Positions 15,819 through 26,700 of a stretch of DNA of 64,000 bases are shown here, in pieces. Source of the DNA: Guillardia theta CCMP2712 (lineage: Eukaryota; Cryptophyceae; Pyrenomonadales; Geminigeraceae); NCBI RefSeq assembly GCF_000315625.1, contig NW_005434604.1, positions 344,278 through 408,277 of the forward strand, in the 5' to 3' direction. The notes under the pieces were generated by a model that saw nothing but the letters and a program-made list of their open reading frames with translations, ran no database searches and had not been told where the DNA came from. The first letter of the stretch is position 1. Every line of letters begins with the position of its first letter. Made by a program: the position numbers and the translations under genes.

Positions 15819-16763
15819 ATGCAAACAAGTCACTTGCAACTACCAGCTATCTGCTCTGACTGTTTGTCTGAGTTGAAATGCAGCGATTTAGACCAGCGAG
15901 TATCAGCTAGCTCCTGTGAAAGTGAACATGTGAACCCTGCAGTGGATGATAACGCGCAAGGAAGTGAAGTCAAAGCTCCTTGCTCCTTGAAATGTGGCAG
16001 ACGATGGACAGAGCAAGAGCGGATCAGTCACAAAAAGCATTGCAAAGGGAAGATCAGGTTGACTGCTGAGGAAAGAAAAGAGGTCATTCGGTTGAGTCGC
16101 ACGAATGATCCACTTCTGAGAAAATCGCAAACTGAATTGGCGGCCATGTTTGGCAAGAGCCGAGCAGCGATTTCAAAAATTCTCAAGTCAGAGGGTACCT
16201 CAAGGGCTGGAAATCAGTCTCCACGAGCAGAATTTTCTCCTTTGGTGAGAACAAGTTCTGGTACAAGTTCTGGAACAAGTTCCACAAACTCTTGGGAGGA
16301 GCGCTTCTATAGCTTTGGCCATAGTGCGTGTGAAGAGAGCTCAATCTCCTCCTCTGGGTCTTATTCCGAACTTCGCTCAATGACGAGAAACTGTACAAAA
16401 TATTTGCAACTCCTGAAAAATGCTTGTTTGCCACCTATCACAAAGTTCAAGGTCGGGTGTTTTCAAGACTCGGCTCTCACTTGGCGAAAGGTATTTGTTC
16501 GAACTGTTTTCAATCACCAGTATGTTCCAGTAGGAAGCTACAGGGACTTGATGAGCATTCTCCTCAAGACGTCCCAGTGGCCAGTCGACAAGTCTCCAGT
16601 GCTATCGTACGTCGATGAAGAGGGAGACACGATCGTGGTAACTTCAGATAAAACGAGTTGGGAGTTGCTATCCGGCATTTTCCGATTTGGACAACTGTGC
16701 AGCTCCACTTGCGATTTGCCTCGTCTCACGGACCAGGATATCCTCCTTGACATGAGAACATGA
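15819..16763 (+). CDS. HTH plus PB1-like domain protein, 314 aa, intronless
   Basis: Residues 55-80 hold a Cys/His cluster (CSLKCGRRWTEQERISHKKH). Residues 82-125 read LTAEERKEVIRLSR then SQTELAAMFGKSRAAISKIL, the layout of a Psq/CENP-B-type helix-turn-helix (helix - turn with G - recognition helix). A Ser/Thr-rich linker follows. The C-terminal 90 residues look like a PB1 domain: basic start (KVFVRTVF) and an acidic OPCA-like motif, SYVDEEGDTIVVTSDK. HTH proteins with PB1 domains act as transcription regulators that oligomerise, and PB1 interactions pair basic and acidic faces. This one shows both faces. It is intronless and lies between two GC-rich islands. It could be a domesticated transposase-derived regulator. 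No DDE catalytic domain is present. Confidence 0.8.
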   Translation: MQTSHLQLPAICSDCLSELKCSDLDQRVSASSCESEHVNPAVDDNAQGSEVKAPCSLKCGRRWTEQERISHKKHCKGKIRLTAEERKEVIRLSRTNDPLLRKSQTELAAMFGKSRAAISKILKSEGTSRAGNQSPRAEFSPLVRTSSGTSSGTSSTNSWEERFYSFGHSACEESSISSSGSYSELRSMTRNCTKYLQLLKNACLPPITKFKVGCFQDSALTWRKVFVRTVFNHQYVPVGSYRDLMSILLKTSQWPVDKSPVLSYVDEEGDTIVVTSDKTSWELLSGIFRFGQLCSSTCDLPRLTDQDILLDMRT

Positions 16764-17813
16764 GTCTTCCTGCGCCGGAAGTTCACTGCCGCGGCAAACT
16801 TCTCGTCACCGTACTACCAACGTTACTTACCGTACCGTAAAATTACTAAGTTAGTAAACTGAGGCCCGGGTACGGTAGCCTGCCATTGGCCAGCCGTCAC
16901 GCGGCGTGACTAGCCTAGCCTAGTAGGTCGGAGAACTGCAGTGCTGCTCACTGTCAGAAGTACGTCCTGGATCAGGGCCGATGCCCGGCCAGCCTGGCCG
17001 CACCCACGGTAGGTGCGGCACCGTGACGGCACCTACCGTAGTACCGTACCGCCGCGAGTCCGAGTCACGAGCCGTGACGGGCGCGGCCCGGCACGGTCCG
17101 ACCGGGCGGCCCGCCGGGCCGCGGGGCCTGGGGCCCGCCGCGCGGCGTGACTCAGGGGCAGAGTCCGAGGCTGACTGTGAGTCCGTGATCCGGGACCGAA
17201 CGGAATGTCGGGCCGCTGGGTCCGGGCGCGGCCCGCCGGGCCGGGCGTCTCAAAGTTTCAAGGTCCTGATCAGTGGGGGTGGTCGATGGGACCGGTGGGT
17301 ATGTTGAGTCTTGCCCTTCAGGATTGTTATGGAAATATGGGTAGGGTATATGCAACACCGGTTCCTTTGACAGGCAAAGAATAGGTCCTTTCTGCTATCT
17401 CACCCACCGGTGCACGTGTACCTACCCCATTTAGAATACAAAAGCGCGCCAGATTTGAATTCCGCTGGACCCTACCCACTATTTTGGTATGTGTTGAAAT
17501 GCCAGAACCCGTGGTCCCGCCAAAACAAGTGGAGAGTACCCCCCCTTTCTCAACGACCGATAGAGATATGATTTGATCAATCCACATGTCTGGATGATCT
17601 GTTGAAGGCTACATGTTTTATATATATACAATTAATGAAAATAGCCCATGTAGCGAGCATTGTTACTTCAGCATCAACACCGTCGACGTCATAACCTTCC
17701 ACCAATAAAAACTAGTACCCACCCTTTCCTCAATAACCCCACCCTCCGAATAAATAAATCTCTCAACCCCACCCCGTCCTCCGTACAGCTGTCCTCTGAA
17801 ATCGCCGCCCGTC
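16764..17813. other. GC island, GGGTAGG-type segment and upstream region of the 17814 gene
   Basis: 16780-17260 is GC-rich with accgtaccgta, ggcccgccggg and gagtccgag words. 17270-17570 contains gggtagggta, cacccaccgg, ctaccccat and accctaccca. tttatatatatacaatt (about 17617-17633) is a TATA-like element, about 180 nt before the next start codon. Confidence 0.6.
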
Positions 17814-18386
17814 ATGGCAGACCACGCAGATACCAGTCTCAATGCAGCGCAGGGGGAGGAGCCTCCTTACAAGAAGAACCTTGAGCGTCTCGCGGCCCTC
17901 CAGGAGCGTCTCAGCAAGGTGCAGAAGACTGCCGAATCCCTCCTCGCGACCGTTAGTGGCTCTGGTGGCGAGTACGCCGACAAGCTCATCTACTCTGATT
18001 TTAATCGTGTCAAGAGGTTCATTGAGTCCAACCCATCGGTGAGTATCTCATTTGTTATGTGGAATATTTTGATACATCGTCATTTTATGCGTCTACCTCC
18101 CTCTCATTGCTTCGATTCTGTCACCAGTTCTTGTCGCTTCAAGTTTTTGTCAGTACATAATTTGCCAGTTTGCACATCATGATGATGAACCCGCTCACTT
18201 CCCTCTTGTTTTCAAATGTGCCAGTCAACGCAAAACTGAGAGGATGTTTTCTTTCAGAACATTCAGCCCGGCCTGTCCTTGGATGACGACAACACAGTGG
18301 AGATCCGCTTCGTTGTGAAATTTGATGACGCAGACGCAGTCACAAGTTCACTGAACAAGCTTAAGATCTCGACTGAATCATCCTAA
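17814..18386 (+). CDS. Small coiled-coil protein of unknown function, 117 aa, two exons
   Basis: Exons 17814-18038 and 18258-18386 join in phase 0 across a 219-nt GT-AG intron. The start is MADHADTSLN. Residues 20-45 are a heptad-like helix, NLERLAALQERLSKVQKTAE. The C-terminal exon reads DDDNTVEIRFVVKFDDADAV and ends NKLKISTESS, two beta-strand-like stretches around acidic turns. There is no signal peptide or membrane span. The family is not recognised. A TATA-like element and a pyrimidine-rich leader upstream suit an expressed gene. Confidence 0.75.
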
Positions 18387-19071
18387 GTGGATGAAGAAAC
18401 ACTTACTGACTGGATGGAATGAATGGGCTATGTGTTGTTGCATGGTAATTATTGATCAATGAATACGTCGAATTGGCGGCTCGAATTCTGCGCAGATTCA
18501 GATCTTGGTCATACCTGCTGGTGCAAAATGAGCTAAGCCTGATAATGATTCGTAGATATTGTACTGCTCTTGGTAGAATCGCCTCCGCATGATTGAATGC
18601 CTTCTGCTTGCGGGAGGTTAGCCTCACTGATTGTTGCCGTTAATGCTACAGTCTGCGATGGTGTCTGCTAGAGTTAAACTCACTAGCTCCGAATTTTCTC
18701 CTCACATCAACGTAACATCATCATAGTCTTGCAAGGTTACTTCATGAGTTACTGCTTGTGCGAAAGGATTGTGCAACTACGAATACCCATCATTCCCCTT
18801 GTCCGCCATACACTGATGTCAAAAAGATCGGATCGATGTACGCTAGAGCGACTTCCAACGAGCCTGTTGTCGCTCCATCTGTAGTTTTCCTCACTCAACA
18901 AATTAACAAAACCTTCCTTCCTCGTATTGCTGCTGACTTCTGCCGTGTTTCAAGGTTTCTTGTTTGAAAGTTTCTCCTTCCGGACAACCTTGTGAAGTAG
19001 ATTACACATGATCTCTTGGTTGTTATTCGACATAACCGTCCGTAACCGTCGACCCCCCGGAAATAGCGCCA
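18387..19071. other. Intergenic, nothing recognised
   Basis: 685 nt between two plus-strand genes, with ordinary base composition. Open frames on either strand are short and without recognisable motifs. It should hold the 3' UTR of the upstream gene and the promoter of the carbonic-anhydrase-related gene. Confidence 0.5.
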
Positions 19072-21080
19072 TGGCAGCGCTGTTGGACCGTTCAGGAGAT
19101 GCTGGGCAGGTGAGGAAGAGAATGGCGGAGTAGCGACCAAGGGAGCCTATCATTGCATACTGATGACCAATGTGTTCATGACATGTTGATATGAACTTGA
19201 AGGATTCGAAACCATTTCTGTTCGATGTGATGCAAAGCTGCTCCTTTAGTTTTAGGCAGTGTGTGTTGGTAATTGTTTTTCTCTGGTAGCTGTCGGTGTG
19301 AGTACACAAATGTTACAGGCTCGAACATGATTGAACCATTTAACATTGCAGGTGACGTATGGTAACTTCCAACATGCCGTGAATGGCCGACAAGAAAGCT
19401 CCAAGAGGAGGGTGTACCTGGTCTTCTCGCTAGTTGCCGGCCTCGCGTTGATAGCAGTTGTCCTCTCATCGGCGAGGAATGGCGATAGGCCAGTCCTAGC
19501 ACATGCCTCCGTCTCCATTTCTGATCAGGTCGATCAAAGGATCAGCCTTGGCAAGCCAAACACTCGAAAGCGATACTTCTCCCTGGCCAGCGACTCCAAC
19601 GTCCAGGGAGCTGGAGGCTTTCCGTGGGGTTACAGCGGAGACACTGGGCCAGCCAAGTGGGGATCCCTGCATGGAGCATGGCAGTTGTGCGACAAGGGGC
19701 CGACGCAGTCGCCCGTCAACATCGTGACGTCAGACATCAAGGCAGACCTCGACCTTCCGGGCCTGACATGGCAGATTCCCAGCAGCAGTGAAGGTTCCGG
19801 ACGAGCGAGGGTGTTCTACGATGGCCACAGCATCTGCCTGTCACAGCTTCAGGGGGTGCACCTTGACATCGTCGGTTTCTCTCGCTACCTCGACAGTTTG
19901 CCGCTGTCTGCTGTCGAGCATCGAAATTTCTCCTTGGTGGAGATGAGAATCCATACTCCCTCTGAGCACACTGTTGACGGCCATAGGTCACCTCTCCCTC
20001 CTCTCTGACTGATCCTCCTGATCCTCCTGATCCTCCTGATCCTCCTGACAGATACGACGCTGAGCTGCAGTTCGTGCATGAATGCACTCCGTTGACCGAC
20101 CCGCCATGCCCGGTCAACAAGAGTCTGGTGAGAAAAGCAGGGAAGCAGGAGGCGCTCGGTCATTCCTGTTGCAGATTGTCTCTGCGCTGATGTCTCTAGC
20201 TAGAACGAACCTCGGGGAGGAGAGGTCTTGCTGTTCGCTCTAAGCCGTGCGCGATGCTCATACTTGTGCAGTCCTTCGTTCCTCACGGATATGGTGAATG
20301 ACTTGAGGCTGATCCAAGGACACTGGAATCAGTAAGAGACGAGGAGGGCGGGGGGCTGGAGGAAATTGACATCTTATCAGGTACATCGCGAGTTTCGGGT
20401 TTGACTTCGGGAACGTTGCAAACGCACTGAAGATCTATTCGCACAGTTATTGGTTCTTCAAAGGAAGGTGATTTTCACAAGAGATGATGTCAACACAAAA
20501 AGGATGATGGAATGTTATTGGTGGTGGTGGTGGTGGTGGTTGTAATGATAACGACAATGATGATGATGAGGAGGAGGAGGAGTTTGATGTAACTCAATGC
20601 TGTCAAAATGGCTTGTTTGCAGTGAGGATGTGAAAAAGGATTGTGAATGTTGTGATATGTCGCCAATGGAGCTGAAAGGTCTCGCTTTACAGTCTAACCA
20701 TGCCGCCCTGTACTGAGGATGTTAGCTGGATGGTCCTCCAGGTCCCTTCAGCTTGTTGCGCGCGAGTTTGTTGGGCTGATGTTTAGCAGGATCCGATTCC
20801 TATCTCCCAGTCCGACTTGTCCTTCTTTCAGTCGGTTCAGGTAACTGCATCTCTCTTGCTGTCAGCCTCTTGTCTTCTCTCCTCTTTATGTCTCGTTCCT
20901 CTCCCTCCTCCTACCTCTATTCTCAGCTCTCCTGCCTTTATTCTCAGCTCTCCTGCCTTTATTCTCAGCTCTCCTGTCTGTCTCCTCAGCTTTCCTCGTC
21001 TTCTCTCTCATCATCTGGTACAGGGTGATAATACGCGCCCCCTCCAACCTCTCAACGGTCGGCCCATTTTTTCTATCTGA
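19072..21080 (+). CDS. Alpha-carbonic-anhydrase-related protein, membrane-anchored, 367 aa, nine exons; zinc site degenerate
   Basis: Nine exons join exactly in frame: 19072-19110, 19352-19986, 20052-20127, 20175-20224, 20272-20331, 20381-20467, 20693-20741, 20790-20840 and 21024-21080 (1104 nt). The N-terminus MAALLDRSGDAGQ is followed by a basic patch and a span (VYLVFSLVAGLALIAVVL), giving a signal-anchor. The CA domain shows FPWGYSGDTGPAKW, KGPTQSPVNI, IHTPSEHTVDG, DAELQFVHE, FKGSLTMPPCTEDVSW and a final RPLQPLNGR. Active alpha-CAs coordinate zinc with HxH before PSEH and with H in ExHxVH. Here these read RIH and ELQFVH, so two of three ligands (His94 to Arg, His119 to Gln in CA II numbering) are lost. 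Enzyme activity is therefore unlikely, and a binding role like that of animal CA-related proteins is plausible. Confidence 0.93.
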
Positions 21081-21408
21081 GCCTTGAGAGCGACCTGTAC
21101 ATATAAGCTGCCTGAAGTTTCTCTTTTGCTTTATTGTTTGATACTTCTACCTGGTCGGCATATTGAATGACCATGAAAGAGTTGTTAAAGACGCTCGTCC
21201 TCCTGTTTCACTCCTCTCCTCCTCCTCCTCTTCGTGCTCCTCCTCCTCCTCCTGATCTTCAAGATTTTCCCTCCTAGCTTAACTGTGCGGCACTATCACG
21301 AATATTTACACGCCATGAGTGAGGCAAAGAAAAACGTCCGACGCTACGAGCGCTGTCACAGGAGCTCCTCCTCCTCGCTCAAAAGACTTTTTCTCACTTG
21401 TTGCTCCT

Positions 21409-24400
21409 CTACTGCTCTCCTGGCAGAATCTCCTCCTCCTCGAACGACTCTTGCGCATATCCCCAGTTCTGCCCGACAGCCGTCAGGTCCCAGCTGCCCC
21501 CCACGTCGCTCACTCACCTCGTCGTTGACAAGGATCGGGGTCATCTCCTCCAGCATCCACGTCACGTTGGCGATGAAGGCGCTGATCTCCTTCTCCCCGA
21601 CCGTCTCAGCCACTCGCTGCGGCATCGTGCCCTGCAAGCCCAGGGCATGAGGAGGACGATAAGGGACGGAGAAAATGTCGGAGAGGAAGGAAAATGAGGA
21701 CGAGAAAGCGGCGGGCAGAGAGGGGGAGGGAGGGAAGAAGAGGGAAGGAGAAGACACGAAGAGCAGTGGGAAAGGAGAGGGAGGAGGTGAAAGGAAGGAG
21801 AGGAAGAGCAAACATCGTCACTGAGAACCTGAGGGTGGTACTGGTGAAAGACGCAGGCTGGTGGCATGAAGATGTTCTGCTTGTATCCTGCGGCGGCGGC
21901 AGCTACAGTGAGGAAGGAGTCGACCAGGACCTTGTTGAAGTTGGTCAGCCAGAAAAGGGGAGGGGAGGGAGACTGACAGGAAGGGGAAGCTCAGGGTAGC
22001 CCCTCACTCGCATCACTGCATCTTTTGTTGAGAGAAAGAAATCTCCATCGGCATACGTATGCAGGTGCTGCTCGTTCATTTCAGCTAGAAGAGGCGGAGG
22101 AAGACAGGAGGAGGAGGATCGCAAGAGGGAGGAGGGAGGGAGGAGGAGGATGAGAAGAGGGAGAAAGAAGTGAGCAGGAGGACGAGAAGAGGGAGGAGGG
22201 AGCGAGAAGGAGTTGAATCCTACCGGCATCATGAAGAACTTCCTCTTTCTTCCTCCAGTCTGGTTTGTCCGTATGACCAGATGCTGGTTTGCGTAGCCTT
22301 CTTTCTCCTCCTCCTCCTCCATCCCTTCCGGGGGATACCTGACCACTGGTCCGTCTCCCAACAGAGTCACAGCATCCCAATACCTGAATGGTGTGGTCAG
22401 TGAGAGGCTGGGACGAGGGCAAACGGGGTGGGAGAAGCATCAAAAGGAGCAGGTGAAGAAGAAAACACGAGGAGGAGAGAGAAGATGAAGGGAGGGTGGG
22501 AGGACTTGCAAGAGCAGGAAGCGATTGAAGGCAGCAGAGGTAAAGCATCGGCGGAGGACGAAGAACAAAGAGAGTATAAGGGCAGAGGCAGAGGAAGAAG
22601 CACGAGCTGGGGGGGCGGGGCGGGGAGAGACTGGGGGGGGGGAGGGGGACGTACTGTGTTCGAACAAGAAGGTCATCGGGAAAGGTGATTCGAAGATGTC
22701 CGTGGGTGGTCCTGTGAAGTTCGCCCAGCGCGTCCCATTCGAGCCCAACGCGCGACAGCAGGTCTCCCACCGCCAGCCGCTGCATCGTCATCACCCGCCT
22801 CAGGGCCCCCTGCGCCGCTTCCGTCATGTCGCCCTTCCTCATGGTGGGATGGAATCGCTGCAGGAGATCGTGGCGGTCGATGCGGTAGAAGGCCTCCTCG
22901 TCCAGCTGACGGTCAGCAAGGATGCCGACAAGAACCTGCCCCAGCAGGATGTCGCCGTTGGTCACCAGCACGAACTTCCCGCGGGCTCGCCGCATACCGA
23001 CGTTCTTGGCGTAGAACTGAGGAAACCCGTCCTTGGCCGCCTGCGGGAGAGCAGCGTGGATGCTCGCTGGGACGCGGATGATGCGGACGGGAGGAAGACC
23101 TGCCGGCCATGCGAGAGCGCGACGGAGAGGAGGACGGTGATGGCTGGGAGCCCATTCGACGAGGACGAGCTCAGCGCTGAGGGTAGGATGCATCCTTGCT
23201 GCTGCCGCCAGCTGGTCGAGCGACGTCTGCAGGCGCGTCATGAAGTTGCCTTCATGCCCGTCATTTCTGGCCGCGAGGATAATGCTCACGTACACCTCCT
23301 GCGGGAACTCCCGGCCTGCTCTCGCCCTCCTCCTCTCCCCTGCCATGCCCCCTTCTTGAACTTGCTTCTTTTCTGTAGCCAGCGGCTCTACCGTCATGGG
23401 GTAGACTGGCTCATGCTTGTCCCTCGTCCTCCCTCCCTCCTCCCTAGAGATCGTCTTGGGAGTGGAGTAGAGGAGGCCAGTCTGCCCGCGTGAGTGAGCG
23501 ATGACCTGAGGGCCGTCCACCACCACCTCCTCCTTCCCAGTCACTTTGTCCTTCAGCCGGATGTAGTCCTTGAAGGGGAGGTACGTCAACCCCTTGAACC
23601 TCCTTCTGGTGTACAAGATCACTCCTGCATCCCTTGCCGCTGGCTCGCTGGTGTGGAGGGCGGAGAAGAGCGCAGCGTTGAATCTTCTCTCGGGGCGGAA
23701 CTTGAGGCCAGCAGCATGGAGGAGGAGGCCGAGCGGCGCCATGTCGAAGTTTGAGTTGACGATGGCGACAGCGTCCTTGGGGTAGATGCAGGAGAGGCGC
23801 ATCGAGCAGCCAACCGCTGGCTCAATCACTTCCCTCATCGCTCGCCGGCCTCCTCGCGTGTCCAGGTTGATCCCCACCAGCCCTCCAGCTATGCAGGAGC
23901 GGAAGAGGAGAGGGCACTGCTCATCGGGGATGCCGAACAGCTCATGGATAAGGCCTGGCGGGGTCTTGTCGCCGACCGTACACGCCTCCTGGGGGTCGCA
24001 CGGGACGTCAGGGGCATCGGCGAGATTGCAACCTTGAGTGGTGAAGAAGTATCCGTCGGAGGCCAGCATCTCCCTCAGCTCTTCGATGGAGCTGCGAAGT
24101 TCTATGCTGGAGTCGAGGTACAGGATGTTGGTCAGCTCCTCGGCCGCGTGCTGGATCAGCGGCATCTTCCATGCATAGTTCGCCAACGTCCTGACGTGCT
24201 CAGGATGCTTGTCAAAGTTGTACACGCGCAGCTCAACTCCATCCCAGCTGGATAGCTCCTTCCGCTGCTCCTTTGACAAGCCCATGTCAAAGATGACAAC
24301 CGGCAGGTCAGGCTCGCTAGTGTGGACGCTGCCTATCAAGTTTCTCAGCCTGTCAAAGTAATCCTTGCTGACAGCTGAGACGAGAGTCAAAGGAGCCTCT

Positions 24401-26098
24401 GAAAGAATGACCTCTTCTTCCCCCTCCCCTGCCAGTCGCTGCTGCTCAATGTCTCCCTCCCCTTCTTCCATCTCTAGAGCCTTCTCTGAGCATACAGTCC
24501 AGTCCTCAAGGCCCTGTGAGCCCTTCGAAGACTCAACAGAGAATCTCGGTTTCCTCGACTTCTTCGTGTGTCCTGTCCATGAGATGGAGATCTTGGAGGT
24601 TTGCTCACCCAGCTCTTGTGTTTGCGAGGATCTTGGAGAAGCAGATGGAGAGGATGAAGTGGAAGGGATTTGGCTCTTGCATGTCTTGAGCTTCTTCACT
24701 GGACGGAAGAACTCTCCTGTGTAAGTCGACCTTGCAACCTTCTGGAAGAGAAACGCCTGTCCCTGTACGCCCCCGGAGTTCATCTGAGCCGAGAAGAAGT
24801 TGTAAACCTTGGTGAAAAATCGTGAGAGGAGTTGTCAAGGAGAGCAACTTCATGTCTACCTTCTGCTTGTACCAGTCCAGCATCAGTGGGTGCTCCAGGT
24901 CGACCGAGTCGTTCACTGATGTCGAAGTCAGCTCAAAGGTAGCAGGGAGGAGAAAACAACTCCATGCATCCTCCAGCTCGTTTGGAAGGTCCAATGGAGG
25001 ATCAGCAGCAGCCGAGTATCCCCTCACACGCATCCACTGAACAACTCGACGTAGCTGAGCAGCACATTACTGCTCCCCTCTGCTCCCCTCTCCTCACCCA
25101 CGCATCCCTCCTCTCCTCTACTCTCCCCTTTCCTCCCTTCTCGTCTCGTGTCCCATTCCCTTCCCCTTCCATCATCTCTGCCTCCACCTGGTAGGGATAG
25201 ACAACGACGAGAACATATCGCGGAGAGTCTTCGATGCCTCCAGCTAGCAGCGCATGCATTCCCTCCAGCACCTGAGGCTCTCGTGAACAATGAGGTAGAA
25301 GAAGAAGCAAGAGGAGGAAGAGCAGAAGGAGCCAAAGAATGCGCTGGAGGAAGCAGGTTTTACAAATTCTTCTGCTCCTTCAGCGCTGATTCTCACGATC
25401 GTGGGCTTCTCGATGAGTCCTTCACTGCCTCGAGGTCAACATTTCACTCCACCAGCTTCTCTTCACCGCAAGGCGTTGTCGATGGTATGAGTCGGCAACG
25501 TGTAGATAGGACGCAGGTACTCTTCGCTGGTCTGATTCACAGTAGCGATACCGGAGTAAACGCACCCTCTCTCTGGACGATCTCAAGCTCTCAGCGCGTC
25601 CTCCTCCCTCTCGCACCCTCACCGGCCTTGCCGAACATGGTCGCATACCCCTCAACAGAGTTCGGAAGCCACGTCAGTAGTAGCACCCTGTCGGCCACTC
25701 CGTTCAATCTGATCGACTCGTCCAGGCTCTCTGCCAGCTCTGCGTCATACTCAATGGTCGTTACCCGCGCTCCTCTCCGTGCAGCCTGTAAGAAGAGCAT
25801 GAGAGACAACGGAGGAGGAGGACGAGCAGGAGAAGCTCTACCGTCAGCGTGAAAACTCCTGTCTCCCCACCAATGTCCAGGACATGATCAGAAGGTTTGA
25901 GCTCCGAGAGGAGAAACGTTGCAAGCTGACCCTCTTGCTCTCCATAGAAGAGGCGAGAGTACTGAGCCTGTCATGCCCTCAGCATGCAACATCTCCTTCC
26001 TCTTCGCTCGTCACCTCGCTCGATAGTCGCACACTGAGTGGGGCTCCCCTTCGATCCGTAGTGGCGTTGTTGTAGAACCGCGTGTCTTGCGCTATCAT
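21409..26098 (-). CDS. FkbM-type methyltransferase fused to two glycosyltransferase-like regions; 5' end uncertain
   Basis: The N-terminal part (about 26098-24850) is an FkbM-like SAM methyltransferase. It has AQYSRLFYGEQEG, motif I HVLDIGGETGVFTLT, RGARVTTIEYDAELAESLDE, TIVRISAEGAE (family IDVEGAE) and ends near WMRVRGYSAAAD. A 52-nt intron joins LDWYKQK to VYNFFSAQMNSGG. A long exon (24783 to about 22655) then encodes a Ser/Lys-rich linker. After it comes a DUF1647-like glycosyltransferase region (LVSAVSKDYFDRLRNLIGS, NILYLDSSIELR) and a GT2-like region (VYVSIILAARNDG, KNVGMRRARGKFVLVTNGD). 3' exons give WDAVTLLGDGP, ADGDFFLSTKDAVMRV, GYKQNIFMPPACVFHQYH and NWGYAQESFEEEE with the stop at 21409-21411. 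Such modules usually build and methylate surface glycans. The start at MIAQDTRFYNN is a guess: a further 5' exon is likely. It could be two genes. Confidence 0.72.
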
Positions 26099-26700
26099 GG
26101 GGAAGCTGACCTTCTCCTCCTGCTTCTCCTTCTCTCTTCCTCCCTCCCTGCTCTGCTGTCTACCTGCCTGCTCGCCCGCCAAAATTTCATTATGAAGAAG
26201 ACCACAAGGCATGCTTCATACCTTATCCATCCCTTTGTTCGCCGCCTTCTTCTTCCCTGCTACCACATGGAGGAGGAGGAAGAGGGAGAGCAGCACTAGA
26301 CAGGCTTTGATCCATATTCCTCCTCTCCTCTCCCTCCTTTACCTCCCTCCCCTCCCCTCTCTCCCTCCCTCCACGCTTCCCTGCATTACGCCATGGATCC
26401 CAGACTTCCACCCCCTTTCGCGACCGGAACCACCCCTACCCGCTGAAGCTTCCTGCAGAGACGCAATGGCGATCAGCTAACTAAGTTTTGCTTCCTCGTT
26501 CACTGCCTGCTCCGCCAGCCCTCCCCCTCCCCCTCTTCCTCTTCTTCTTCTCATCTCGTGCTTGCTCTTGTCCTCTTCTTCTTCTCATCTCTTGCTTGCT
26601 CTTGTCCTCTCCCTCATCGTCTCGTCTCTCGGACCTTCTCTCCCTCGATTGCCTCAAGTGCTTTCCCCCAGTTCTCTCCCCCATCCTCCTCCTCGTCGTC
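26099..26700. other. Divergent upstream region, pyrimidine-rich
   Basis: Between the methyltransferase-glycosyltransferase gene (-) and the ankyrin gene (+). CT/TCTTC-rich sequence with two near copies of tcttcttctcatctcgtgcttgctcttgtcc-like DNA at 26540-26610. A missing first exon of the minus-strand gene may lie at 26160-26460. Confidence 0.45.
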
